From Colimorpha_A sp045593985 (lineage in GTDB: Bacteria > Bacillota > Clostridia > Oscillospirales > CAG-272): 16,501 bases of DNA. Shown here in pieces: positions 7,360 to 14,930 of the stretch. The DNA lies in NCBI GenBank assembly GCA_045593985.1, contig JAZNXR010000049.1:1-16501 (forward strand). The letters are read 5' to 3'. The first letter of the stretch is position 1. Each line of letters opens with the position of its first letter. Position numbers and translations under genes: made by a program. The notes below the pieces were generated by a model, which did no database searches, had not been told where the DNA came from, and was given only the letters and a program-made list of their open reading frames with translations.

Positions 7360-8727
7360 ATGAACACAGAACACAACAGCACAGGAAAACGACGCCCCAC
7401 CGGCTCAAGCAGCGATAGCAGCCGAGCTTCGGAGACACGTCGAGCTCCGCAAAAAAATCAAGCAAACAGAGGCGCGAGCCCTTCTCATCCCGCAAAGAGA
7501 AAAGAGCCGCATCATCCCTCCTCCCACCGCCCGTCATCTGCTTCTAAAATGTCGGCGGCAAGCCATCATGATGACGATGACGACGAGGAGATCAAGGGCG
7601 GATCTACCGCAGTATCGAGCCTTGTCAAGGCGGTAATTTATATCGTCTCGATCCTCGTTATTTCGGGCTTCCTTTCCTACTTTGCAATAGTTTTCGGAAA
7701 CGATATTTTCGCCTTCGTTAAGAGCAACGAGGAGATCACCGTGACGATCGGCGAAGGAACAACGATCAAGGAGCTCGGACAGATCCTTGAGGAAAACGGC
7801 GTAATCGAATTCTCGGGTGTCTTTGACTTCTATGCAAAGATCCGAAACAAGAATCCTGCTCTCGTTGCGGGTGAATATACCGTATCTCCTTCCATGAACT
7901 ATGACCAGCTTATACGTGTTTTTGCGAAAAAGACAAGCTCGAAAGCCGAAACCGTCATTGTAACGATTCCCGAAGGCTATACCGTAAAGGAGATCGTTGA
8001 CGTACTCGTTGATAAGTATAACCTTTCGTCACGGGAAGAGCTTTACAACGTAATTGAAAACTACGAGTTCGATTACTGGTTCATTAAGCAGCTCGACGAA
8101 AACAAGAGCCCTCTCCGCAAATGTCGCCTTGAAGGCTACCTCTATCCCGACACCTACTATTATTACAGCAATGCAAGTGCGGTCACTATCATTAACAAGA
8201 TGCTCAAAAACTTCGACGTTAAGATGAAGCAGACCTTCAAAAACTGCACCGCACCAGGTAACGATTATATCGAAAAGATAAATTACCTTTGCAACAAGCG
8301 TAAGATGACCTTCGATCAAATCGTTAATCTCGCATCGCTAATACAAATGGAGGCGTTTTACGACACCGATTACGGCGGAATTTCTGCGGTCTTTAATAAC
8401 AGATTAAACAACACAAAGCATAAAACCGGAGGCTTCCTCGGCTCGGATGCGACGTACTACTATATCTTCCAGGACGATCCCTTCGATAAGCTGACCTCGG
8501 AAATACTCGATGTTGACGATCCCTATAACACAAGAAAGTATAAGGGCCTGCCTCCCGGACCGATCTCTAACCCCACCTTCCTTGCGATCAACTATGCTCT
8601 TTATCCCGATACCGCTAACCACTCGAAGGATTATTACTTCCTCCACGACAGAAGCGGCGTAACACATTATGCAAAAACTGAACAAGAGCATGAAGAAAAC
8701 AAGATAAAATATCTGGGAAATAGTTAA
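7360..8727 (+). CDS. mltG: Endolytic transglycosylase MltG (YceG-like)
   Basis: This 455-residue membrane-anchored enzyme cleaves nascent glycan strands and ends their elongation. The order is: a disordered basic and Ser/Pro/His-rich cytoplasmic tail (1-78) ending in an HHDDDDDEE run, one membrane helix (about 87-112), a LysM-like subdomain (about 123-200, with VTIPEGYTVKEI at 201-212) and the YceG catalytic domain. The catalytic Glu is E331 in LASLIQMEAFYD; other family motifs are LEGYLYPDTYYY (257-268), AVFNNRL (342-348), GLPPGPISNP (396-405) and FLHDRSGVTHYAKT (427-440). It starts 22 bp after the CPBP-like gene with AAAGAGG upstream, and is last in the operon. No clear terminator follows, so read-through into gap is possible. 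Confidence 0.95.
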   Translation: MNTEHNSTGKRRPTGSSSDSSRASETRRAPQKNQANRGASPSHPAKRKEPHHPSSHRPSSASKMSAASHHDDDDDEEIKGGSTAVSSLVKAVIYIVSILVISGFLSYFAIVFGNDIFAFVKSNEEITVTIGEGTTIKELGQILEENGVIEFSGVFDFYAKIRNKNPALVAGEYTVSPSMNYDQLIRVFAKKTSSKAETVIVTIPEGYTVKEIVDVLVDKYNLSSREELYNVIENYEFDYWFIKQLDENKSPLRKCRLEGYLYPDTYYYYSNASAVTIINKMLKNFDVKMKQTFKNCTAPGNDYIEKINYLCNKRKMTFDQIVNLASLIQMEAFYDTDYGGISAVFNNRLNNTKHKTGGFLGSDATYYYIFQDDPFDKLTSEILDVDDPYNTRKYKGLPPGPISNPTFLAINYALYPDTANHSKDYYFLHDRSGVTHYAKTEQEHEENKIKYLGNS

Positions 8728-8773
8728 AAAACACAAAGATTGTAACAAAATTGAAAACAAAAGATTCACACTC

Positions 8774-8802
8774 TTGTAATATTTCATATTTTGTTGTAAA
8801 AT
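8774..8802 (+). promoter_or_regulatory. Promoter of gap
   Basis: TTGTAA (8774-8779) and TAAAAT (8797-8802) are 17 bases apart in a very AT-rich gap. The leader carries AAGGAG (8839-8844), 8 bases before the ATG. A second possible -10 (GATAAT near 8816) cannot be excluded. Confidence 0.6.
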
Positions 8803-8852
8803 ATTGATTTGGTAAGATAATAAATATTTATTTATATAAAGGAGAAATCATC

Positions 8853-9881
8853 ATGTCTGTAAAAGTTGCTATTAACGGATTCGGCCGTATCGGTCGTCTG
8901 GCTTTCCGCCAGATGTTCGGAGCTGAGGGCTACGAGGTTGTCGCTATCAACGACCTTACCGCTCCCGCAATGCTCGCTCACCTTCTCAAGTATGATACCG
9001 CTCAGGGTTCATACTGCGGAACTATCGGTGAGAACAAGCACACCGTAGAGTCCACCGAGAATTCCATTATCGTTGACGGTAAGGAAATCAAGATCTACGC
9101 TGAAAAGGACGCTAACAACTGCCCTTGGGGTGAGCTTGGCGTTGACGTAGTTCTCGAGTGCACCGGTTTCTACTGCTCCAAGGGCAAGTCCATGGCTCAT
9201 ATCAATGCAGGTGCTAAGAAGGTTGTTATCTCTGCTCCCGCAGGAAACGATCTCAAGACCATCGTTTTCAACGTAAACAACGAAACTCTTTCCGCTGATG
9301 ACCAGATCATCTCTGCTGCATCCTGCACCACCAACTGCCTCGCTCCTATGGCTCAGGCACTCAATAACTTCGCTCCTATCCAGAGCGGTATCATGACCAC
9401 CGTTCATGCTTACACCGGTGACCAGATGATCCTCGACGGTCCCCACAGAAAGGGCGACCTCAGACGTGCTCGTGCAGGCGCACAGAACATCGTTCCTAAC
9501 TCTACCGGCGCTGCAAAGGCAATCGGTCTCGTAATTCCCGAGCTCAACGGCAAGCTCATCGGCTCTGCTCAGAGAGTTCCTACCTGCACCGGTTCTACCA
9601 CTATCCTTGTTGCAGTTGTTAAGGGCAAGGACATCACCAAGGAAGCTATCAACGCTGCTATGAAAGCTGCAGCTAACGAGTACTTCGGTTACAACGAGGA
9701 CGCTATCGTTTCTTCCGACGTTATCGGTATGCGTTACGGCTCTCTCTTCGATGCTACCCAGACCATGGTTGCTAAGATCGACGAGGAGACCTATCAGGTT
9801 CAGGTTGTTTCCTGGTACGACAACGAGAACTCCTACACCAGCCAGATGGTTCGCACCATCAAGTACTTCGCTGAGATCTGA
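8853..9881 (+). CDS. gap: Type I glyceraldehyde-3-phosphate dehydrogenase
   Basis: This 342-residue glycolytic enzyme oxidises glyceraldehyde-3-phosphate to 1,3-bisphosphoglycerate with NAD. The NAD-binding start VAINGFGRIGR (5-15), the catalytic C158 in SAASCTTNCLAP, and H185 in TTVHAYTGDQ are all present, as is the phosphate-binding segment HRKGDLRRARA. NDL around residue 34 fits NAD rather than NADP preference. The codon choice is visibly restricted (AAC, ATC, CTC, GTT, GAG dominate) compared with its neighbours, as expected for a very highly expressed gene. It is transcribed alone from its own promoter with a strong ribosome site and ends at a good terminator. Confidence 0.99.
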   Translation: MSVKVAINGFGRIGRLAFRQMFGAEGYEVVAINDLTAPAMLAHLLKYDTAQGSYCGTIGENKHTVESTENSIIVDGKEIKIYAEKDANNCPWGELGVDVVLECTGFYCSKGKSMAHINAGAKKVVISAPAGNDLKTIVFNVNNETLSADDQIISAASCTTNCLAPMAQALNNFAPIQSGIMTTVHAYTGDQMILDGPHRKGDLRRARAGAQNIVPNSTGAAKAIGLVIPELNGKLIGSAQRVPTCTGSTTILVAVVKGKDITKEAINAAMKAAANEYFGYNEDAIVSSDVIGMRYGSLFDATQTMVAKIDEETYQVQVVSWYDNENSYTSQMVRTIKYFAEI

Positions 9882-9900
9882 TCTGAGCATAATAAAAAAT

Positions 9901-9940
9901 CAGGGCATCACCAAATCGGTGATGCCCTGTTTGTCTTTAT
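9901..9940. terminator. Bidirectional terminator between gap and the VanY gene
   Basis: CAGGGCATCACC (9901-9912) pairs perfectly with GGTGATGCCCTG (9918-9929) around a 5-base loop. A T-rich run lies to the right and an A-rich run (about 9891-9899) to the left, so it can work for both convergent genes. Confidence 0.93.
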
Positions 9941-11040
9941 TATTCTGTTTCCGATGTTGACTGGGGACTTGTCGTTTCAGCTTCAGTCGTCGCTTCTTCT
10001 GTCGTGGTCTCTTCAGTCGCGGTTATTTCTTCGGTCGTTGTTTCTACAGGTGTAGTTTCTTCCGGAGTCGTTGCTTCAGAGGTGGTTTCACCTTCGGTAG
10101 TTTCGATCGGCGTGGTCTCCTCAGGAGTAGTTTCTTCAGCAGTAGTCTCCTGCTTAGTCGTTGCAGGCGGTGTCAGAGACGGCATCTCGACCTCGGGGAA
10201 TGTCTCAACGGCAGTACCGTTCACCTCCGCCATATACTCCTCAAGAGTTATTCCGTGCTCGTAAATATAAGTCGCGACGTCACGACCTACAAAGCGCCAA
10301 TGCCACGGCTCATACTTATAGCCCGTGATATTTTCCTTGCCCTTCGGATAACGGAGAATAAATCCGAATCTGTGTGCGTTTTTCGTCAGATACGTAAACG
10401 CCCTCGTATTTACGAAGCTGCTGTTTATCGGGCTGAAATCTATAGTCAATCCCGTTTGGTGATCTGACGTACCGGGGCGGGCAGAATAGGTATCGACGAT
10501 TATCATGAGCTCTGCGTCCGAAAGATGCGGATACTTTTCCCTCTCCCTTACCATGTACTTGTTATAATACAGATTTTTCTGATAAGAATAGGATCTGTAT
10601 GCGCTCTGAGCATTCGTATCGTACACCTTCATCGCGCTCATTTCAAGGCACATCGCCTCAAGAGCCATTTTCGCCGTATGTACGAGCTGACTCGAATTAG
10701 ATGACGATATATTCACAAGGTTTTTCGGGACGTAATTTGATCCGAGCGGATGCTTTCGGTTCGCGATAATAAGAAAATCGGTGGCTTCCGACGGGCATAT
10801 ATACTGCAAATAGTTTTTTACGTCTATCTTATAAGTAAATCCGCCGTCCTCGTATATCGGAGCGTTCGGATCAGTCGTTACCGCTTCCGTCGTCTGCTCG
10901 GGCGCTGTCGTATCGGGTGCAGTCGTATCGGGAGCTGTAGTTTCTTCCGACGTAGTTACACGTGAATTATCCCCCTTTTTCGTACACGCAAAAAGCGAAA
11001 GGACTGTTATAATTGATAAAATTAATGCAAAAGGTCTCAT
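9940..11040 (-). CDS. VanY-type D-alanyl-D-alanine carboxypeptidase lipoprotein
   Basis: This 366-residue lipoprotein has the lipobox LFAC with lipidation expected on C19. A Thr/Glu/Pro linker (about 29-56) leads to a VanY/LAS zinc peptidase domain (about 85-265). It would trim the terminal D-Ala of peptidoglycan stem peptides outside the cell. Catalytic residues are visible: R149 in SAYRSY, zinc ligands H194 and D201 in SDHQTGLTIDF, and E244 with zinc ligand H247 in YEPWHW. A further tail of about 75 residues (290-366) is almost entirely Thr, Glu, Pro and Ser in ETTP-like repeats. The start is one base after the stop of the HD-domain gene (TGATATG), so translation is probably coupled. Vancomycin resistance should not be inferred: no other van genes are present. 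Confidence 0.92.
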   Translation of the reverse strand: MRPFALILSIITVLSLFACTKKGDNSRVTTSEETTAPDTTAPDTTAPEQTTEAVTTDPNAPIYEDGGFTYKIDVKNYLQYICPSEATDFLIIANRKHPLGSNYVPKNLVNISSSNSSQLVHTAKMALEAMCLEMSAMKVYDTNAQSAYRSYSYQKNLYYNKYMVREREKYPHLSDAELMIIVDTYSARPGTSDHQTGLTIDFSPINSSFVNTRAFTYLTKNAHRFGFILRYPKGKENITGYKYEPWHWRFVGRDVATYIYEHGITLEEYMAEVNGTAVETFPEVEMPSLTPPATTKQETTAEETTPEETTPIETTEGETTSEATTPEETTPVETTTEEITATEETTTEEATTEAETTSPQSTSETE

Positions 11041-11041
11041 A

Positions 11042-11698
11042 TCAAATCATTTTCTGTCCGTTCATATTGAGTGCAAAACGACAATTCAGCTTTTCCGCCG
11101 CCTTTCTGCAAAGGAGCATACGGTTTAAGAATATCTCAAAATAATCCATTACGGGCGATATTGTAATATCAATATCAAGATCAAGCGTTATCTCGCCATC
11201 CTCAATAAAGAGCTCCGAGCGCTTGACTGCGTAATTAACTCTATCGTGAATATCAAAACTTGCGACGTCTGTATTGCGGACGCGGCTTGCGCGAACGTCT
11301 GTCTTGTCGGCAAGGATAAGCGCCGCCGCAACGGCGTTTACGGGGAAGGCAGTTCCCTCGTCGTGATTTCCTATTGCGGTTATTATCGTCGCAACGTCGT
11401 CGGGATCGGCATCCATTTTATCAAGAATACGGAAAGCCATTATCGCTCCGCTTTGAGCATGATCTATTCGGTTTATTATGTTTCCGATATCGTGAAGATA
11501 TCCGGCAATTTCCGCAAGCTCCGCTTCCCTCTCGCTGTAACCGAGAGTCAAAAGTATTCTTTTTGCATCGTTTGCAACCTTTCCGACGTGCGCATAGCTG
11601 TGCTCGGTATATCCGAGAGCAACGAGGGACTCGTCTGCTTTCTCGATATAGCTTTTTATTGACGGATCGTTTTTTATTTGTTCAATAGTGATTTTCAT
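11042..11698 (-). CDS. HD-domain phosphohydrolase
   Basis: This 218-residue soluble protein has the full HD metal-binding pattern: H37 (HSYAHVGKV region), H69-D70 in GYLHDIGN, H112 in GNHDEG and D131 in LADKTDVR. These proteins hydrolyse phosphate mono- or diesters, often nucleotides or (p)ppGpp-like and cyclic dinucleotide signals; the substrate here cannot be read. The C-terminal part (about 160-218) is not recognised. It starts at an ATG behind GGAGAA and a strong extended promoter, and is co-transcribed with the VanY-type gene. Confidence 0.88.
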   Translation of the reverse strand: MKITIEQIKNDPSIKSYIEKADESLVALGYTEHSYAHVGKVANDAKRILLTLGYSEREAELAEIAGYLHDIGNIINRIDHAQSGAIMAFRILDKMDADPDDVATIITAIGNHDEGTAFPVNAVAAALILADKTDVRASRVRNTDVASFDIHDRVNYAVKRSELFIEDGEITLDLDIDITISPVMDYFEIFLNRMLLCRKAAEKLNCRFALNMNGQKMI

Positions 11699-11728
11699 TT
11701 GTTCTCCGAAAAAGTTATTTGCATCTTT

Positions 11729-11757
11729 ATTTTAGCATATCGCGGTTTTAAGGTCAA
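11729..11757 (-). promoter_or_regulatory. Promoter of the HD-vanY operon
   Basis: On the minus strand, TTGACC (11752-11757) and TAAAAT (11729-11734) are 17 bases apart, with TGC directly before the -10 forming an extended -10 element. Confidence 0.78.
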
Positions 11758-11769
11758 TACTTAAAGCCC

Positions 11770-11794
11770 ATTGTAGCAATATTATTTCTACAAT
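11770..11794. repeat. Small inverted repeat in a divergent gap
   Basis: ATTGTAG (11770-11776) and CTACAAT (11788-11794) form a 7-bp inverted repeat around 11 bases. It lies just upstream of the HD-gene promoter and about 60 bp from the divergent lipoprotein promoter, a plausible operator position. No binding protein can be named. Confidence 0.4.
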
Positions 11795-11856
11795 ATAACC
11801 CATCAATGCAGGCAAAGCAAAAGCTCTCCTCTTGGAGAGGTTTTAATTTGTGTTAC

Positions 11857-11885
11857 TTGACTCAAAATGGTTTTTGGTATATAAT
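11857..11885 (+). promoter_or_regulatory. Promoter of the BspA-like lipoprotein gene
   Basis: TTGACT (11857-11862) and TATAAT (11880-11885) have a 17-base spacer. The start near 11892 leaves about 49 bases of leader with a GGAGAGAG ribosome site before ATG 11941. Confidence 0.82.
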
Positions 11886-11940
11886 GATGTTAATCTTACA
11901 TTCTTATTTAACAAATAGAGTAAAAGACTGGAGAGAGATC

Positions 11941-12990
11941 ATGAAGAAAATTATTACTTCACTTCTTGCGTTAATTTGCCTCACCCTTATGTTTTCAGGA
12001 TGCGGCACCCCAGAAAAGCCTAACAACAGCGGTGATTCCCCCTCGCCCGTAAAAGATTTCGAATTTGAAGCCGGCGAAGACGGTCTTACTGTTACCAAGT
12101 ACCTTGGAAGTGCAAAGAAAATTGTTATTCCTTCAATCGTTGATAATAAAAAGGTAGTGGGCTTTAAACGCGAAGTGTTTGGCGGCAATATTGTCGTTGA
12201 GGAAATAGTCTTGTCAGAGTATATGACCGAAGTACATTTGCATTACTTCAATGGTTGCGATAACCTAAAAACGCTCACATTATCATTGAAAGGCGATGAA
12301 CCGTACTACTGCGGCAGTGGCTACTCGTCAAAGAATCCCAAAAACTTGACAACCATCGTTTTTTCGCAACTAAAAACAATCGATGTATCAGTTATCGAGA
12401 GTATTCGCGATTCTGCACCAAACGTATCAACATTCATTTACAAATCTGCAGACTCCATAAAGAGCATACCTATATCCCGCAAAGAATCCGGCGGATACAA
12501 TATTATTATCCCGAATAAACTTCTCCAAAGCTTAGAGAGTAAAACAATACATCTATATAACTGCGAGAAATATGGTGAATCCCAACTGCGTTGGATTTTG
12601 GACGGCGATCCTCTCGAAATTGATTTTGAACAATACCATTTAAAGCAAATCAACAAACCGGGGGAGGAACTTTTAAATTATCTCCATGCAGCTTTTGATT
12701 CAATTGTCAAAGAGTATCAAAACAACGGGAACACAATTATCTCAACAACTTACTATTCGTGCGAAGGTGTATCCGGTGTATATTATCTCGGTTTCGTATA
12801 TAAGAATGCAAAAGGCAATCTGAATTATTATATTGCGCCTGCTAACATCTTTGATCCTATAATAATTGAAGAGTATAAATACAATTACGTTGAATCCAAA
12901 ACCGATCCCAATCTTGCGGTCACAACCGCATTCGGCCGTGTAGATTCCATAACAGTAAATGGCACGACATATTCGTACGATCATGAATAA
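11941..12990 (+). CDS. Lipoprotein with BspA-like repeat, function unknown
   Basis: I chose ATG 11941, giving 349 residues that begin with a lipoprotein signal (MKKIITSLL core, lipobox FSGC, C21). Longer in-frame starts (from 11806) would place codons across the promoter. After a short Pro/Ser linker, residues about 38-105 look like a BspA-type leucine-rich repeat (LRR_5): GLTVTKYLGSAKKIVIPSIV, then a second IVVEEIVLSEYMTEVH-like turn and CDNLKTLTL. The rest (about 110-349) is not recognised. The gene is visibly more AT-rich with less biased codons than its neighbours and sits alone between its own promoter and terminator, which fits recent acquisition. It is probably a surface-exposed binding or adhesion protein; that is inference. 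Confidence 0.7.
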   Translation: MKKIITSLLALICLTLMFSGCGTPEKPNNSGDSPSPVKDFEFEAGEDGLTVTKYLGSAKKIVIPSIVDNKKVVGFKREVFGGNIVVEEIVLSEYMTEVHLHYFNGCDNLKTLTLSLKGDEPYYCGSGYSSKNPKNLTTIVFSQLKTIDVSVIESIRDSAPNVSTFIYKSADSIKSIPISRKESGGYNIIIPNKLLQSLESKTIHLYNCEKYGESQLRWILDGDPLEIDFEQYHLKQINKPGEELLNYLHAAFDSIVKEYQNNGNTIISTTYYSCEGVSGVYYLGFVYKNAKGNLNYYIAPANIFDPIIIEEYKYNYVESKTDPNLAVTTAFGRVDSITVNGTTYSYDHE

Positions 12991-12993
12991 CAC

Positions 12994-13023
12994 AAAAGAG
13001 CAACGGTAAACCGTTGCTCTTTT
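12994..13023. terminator. Bidirectional terminator
   Basis: A perfect 13-bp stem (AAAAGAGCAACGG with CCGTTGCTCTTTT) closes a TAAA loop. The A and T ends make it usable on both strands, for the lipoprotein gene and the convergent abrB-like gene. Confidence 0.92.
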
Positions 13024-13050
13024 CATATTTATTCAATTCATCAAATAGAA

Positions 13051-13296
13051 TTAAAGCGTGGATAGCTCCTTTACGCAATCACGGCAAACGAGCTTGCCCT
13101 TGAGGTAGACGGTATCGGAGGCGTTACCGCAGAAAACGCAGGCGGGACGGTGTTTTTTGAGGACGATCTTATCGTCATCTACGAAGATTTCCACCGATGC
13201 GCCCTTGCTTTCAAGATCCATGCTTCTGCGAAGCTCCTTCGGAAGTACTATTCTTCCAAGCTCGTCTATCGGTCTGACTATTCCGGTTGATTTCAT
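13051..13296 (-). CDS. AbrB/SpoVT-family transition-state regulator with four-cysteine tail
   Basis: This 81-residue DNA-binding protein starts MKSTGIVRPIDELGRIVLPK, the classic AbrB swapped-hairpin domain (1-50). The remainder holds C53-x2-C56 and C71-x2-C74, a likely small zinc ribbon. Bacillus AbrB lacks this four-Cys arrangement, but short clostridial homologues commonly have it. AbrB-type proteins repress stationary-phase and sporulation genes during growth. The ribosome site is GGAGAAGGA (13305-13313). It is divergent from spmA, with only 88 bases between start codons, so it may control both itself and spmAB; that is inference. Confidence 0.93.
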   Translation of the reverse strand: MKSTGIVRPIDELGRIVLPKELRRSMDLESKGASVEIFVDDDKIVLKKHRPACVFCGNASDTVYLKGKLVCRDCVKELSTL

Positions 13297-13342
13297 ATTT
13301 TTCGTCCTTCTCCGCCGATTTTCGACGGCTTAATTTTTTCTA

Positions 13343-13371
13343 ATTCTACCATATTCTGTCAAAAATGTCAA
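13343..13371 (-). promoter_or_regulatory. Promoter of the abrB-like gene
   Basis: On the minus strand, TTGACA (13366-13371) and TAGAAT (13343-13348) are 17 bases apart, with TGG before the -10 as an extended element. The -35 box is immediately next to the spmA ribosome site on the other strand. A second TTGACA (13357-13362) lies within the spacer but is badly spaced. Confidence 0.82.
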
Positions 13372-13384
13372 TAGGAGTGAATGT

Positions 13385-13957
13385 ATGGCTTTGAAAATTT
13401 CTGCGGTTATAATTATCATATCTGTCGTTTGCGCCCTTTTCACAGGCAACGTCTCTGCTTTGACCGAGGCGGCGATTTCGGGCGGAAGCAAGGCGGTAAG
13501 CGTTGCCTTTTCGCTTTTGCCCATGATGTGCCTTTGGTGCGGAATTATGAAGGTTGCCGAAAACGGCGGAATACTGAAGGTGCTTTCGAAAATAATGTCA
13601 CCGATTCTGCGCTTCATTTTTCCGAATAGCGCAAAAAGCGGAAACGGTATGAACGAGGTGTCCTCCGCACTTGCGGCTAACATTCTCGGAATCGGGAACG
13701 CCGCAACGCCACTCGCTCTTGCGGCAACGAAAAAGCTCGGCCACGAGCCTGACGGCAAGGCAGGAAATGATCTTATCACCTTTACGCTTATCGGCTGCGC
13801 TCCGCCCTGCCTTTTTCCGACGACAGTCGTTGCCCTTCGTGCGGCATCGGGGAGCAGTGATCCTACGTCAATAGTTCCCCTCGTTATAATTTGCTCCTTT
13901 TCGTTATGTCTGATCAGCGTCATTATATCAAGAATTTTAGCAGGAATCAGACGATGA
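13385..13957 (+). CDS. spmA: Spore maturation protein A
   Basis: This 190-residue membrane protein of the nucleoside-recognition (Gate) family contains SGGSKAVSVAFSLLPMMCLWCGIMKVAE, NILGIGNAATPLALAATKK and LIGCAPPCLFPTTVVALRAA, all typical of SpmA. In Bacillus SpmA and SpmB are needed for spore core dehydration. Here it has hydrophobic segments at about 3-22, 38-56, 90-112 and 165-187. I chose ATG 13385, 7 bases after AGGAG; an out-of-frame ATG at 13381 is ignored. It overlaps spmB by ATGA. A sigma-E-type promoter would be expected upstream, but I cannot identify one with confidence. Confidence 0.95.
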   Translation: MALKISAVIIIISVVCALFTGNVSALTEAAISGGSKAVSVAFSLLPMMCLWCGIMKVAENGGILKVLSKIMSPILRFIFPNSAKSGNGMNEVSSALAANILGIGNAATPLALAATKKLGHEPDGKAGNDLITFTLIGCAPPCLFPTTVVALRAASGSSDPTSIVPLVIICSFSLCLISVIISRILAGIRR

Positions 13958-14475
13958 AATTTTCCTCCTTGATCCTCCCGCTGATCCTATCGGCGTTCGC
14001 CTGCTACTGCCTTTTCTCCAAAAAAGATAACCAAAAACACTTCATTTTGGGCTCAAAAGAGGGGTTAAACTCCGCTTTTTCGCTCATTCCGACACTCATT
14101 TTGCTTCTTACAGCCGTAGCAATGTTTGAGTCAAGCGGGATGTCGGACTTGCTTGCAAAGCTTCTTTCGCCGATTCTCAACCGAGTCGGAATTCCGAGCG
14201 AGCTTGCGCCGCTGATCATTGTCCGTCCCTTTTCGGGAAGCGGCGCTACGGCATTACTGACTGAGATTTTTGACAAGCACGGCGCAGATAGCTTTATTGG
14301 CAAATGCGCATCTGTCATAAGCGGCTCGTCAGATACGGTTTTCTACGTGACAGCGCTTTATATGTCAGGTGCCGGCGCAACGAAATCACGCTATACGCTC
14401 CCTTGCGCCATTACCGTTATGATCCTCGGCATCATCCTTTCCTGCTTACTCGTGCGTCTCGTAGCACTCGGGTAG
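13954..14475 (+). CDS. spmB: Spore maturation protein B
   Basis: This 173-residue membrane partner of SpmA has the motifs GSKEGLNSAFSLIPTLILLL, RPFSGSGATALLTEIF, DSFIGKCASVISGSSDTVFY and KSRYTLP, which match SpmB. I chose ATG 13954, which overlaps the spmA stop (ATGA), over the in-frame ATG at 13891 inside spmA. Its last 30 bases overlap tail to tail with the phage-type regulator on the other strand, and no terminator separates them. That is an unusual end for a conserved gene and may mark where a mobile element joined the chromosome. Confidence 0.94.
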   Translation: MKFSSLILPLILSAFACYCLFSKKDNQKHFILGSKEGLNSAFSLIPTLILLLTAVAMFESSGMSDLLAKLLSPILNRVGIPSELAPLIIVRPFSGSGATALLTEIFDKHGADSFIGKCASVISGSSDTVFYVTALYMSGAGATKSRYTLPCAITVMILGIILSCLLVRLVALG

Positions 14476-14895
14476 GTTGCTTATAATCTCCGCAACCATA
14501 TCGAGCGCGCGTGATCGCAGACGATAAATCTGCGTTTTTTCAAACTCAAGCTCCTCCATCAAATCCTCTGCGGCGTGCTTGCCGCCCGACAGAAAAAAGC
14601 GCTCTATCACCGTTCGCTCTGTTTTAGGCAGAGATTTCACCACGCTTTCAATCAGATCCATTCGGCTCTTTAAGAGCATTTTCCGTAACAGCAGATCGTT
14701 ATATTCATCGGTCAGCCGTGCTGTGTATTTTTCCACTCGAGCCGTGATCGTTTCGGTTGCTTCGGAAGCTCCGTCTTCCCTTTTCAGCTCACGCAGAAGC
14801 GGTAAAATTCGGAACATTTGTTCGTCTATAATTTGGCAAGATAATTGCAGCTTGTCGTACTGCTTCAAAAAACTCATCGCATTCTCTCTGTTCAT
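14446..14895 (-). CDS. ArpU/DUF1492-like sigma-region-4 transcriptional regulator, phage type
   Basis: This 149-residue protein has an N-terminal coiled-coil-prone part (about 1-85, with many Leu, Arg and Glu) and a C-terminal helix-turn-helix like sigma-70 region 4: LPKTERTVIERFFLSGG, then EDLMEELEFEKTQIYRLRSRAL. This is the layout of DUF1492/ArpU-type regulators, usually found late in prophages or on integrative elements, where they switch on late genes. I chose ATG 14895 because GGGAGG (complement of 14901-14906) sits 5 bases upstream; a TTG at 14937 would extend it by 14 residues into the -35 region. It is driven by a perfect-consensus promoter at 14976-15004. Its 3' end overlaps spmB by 30 bases. 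No phage structural genes are nearby, so its target is unknown. Confidence 0.72.
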   Translation of the reverse strand: MNRENAMSFLKQYDKLQLSCQIIDEQMFRILPLLRELKREDGASEATETITARVEKYTARLTDEYNDLLLRKMLLKSRMDLIESVVKSLPKTERTVIERFFLSGGKHAAEDLMEELEFEKTQIYRLRSRALDMVAEIISNLPECYETHE

Positions 14896-14930
14896 AACTA
14901 CCTCCCGATATATTTTTTCGGAAAAAGTAG

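Noticed and set aside
9009..9890. 293-residue open frame antisense to gap
   Set aside because: It is a shadow of the strong codon bias of gap; no ribosome site and no family resemblance.
9940..11040. Vancomycin-resistance gene cluster
   Set aside because: Only a VanY-type domain and a SanA-like protein are present, far apart; there is no vanHAX or vanRS. A housekeeping wall-trimming role is more likely.
11824..11845. CTCTCC/GGAGAG hairpin followed by TTTTAATTT as a terminator
   Set aside because: The stem is only 6 bp, and no rightward transcript is expected to arrive there because the upstream genes run leftward. It may be a decayed element.
13312..13333. GCCG/CGGC hairpin with a following T run before abrB
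   Set aside because: Only 4 bp of pairing and no rightward transcript to terminate; it is more likely chance in the abrB leader.
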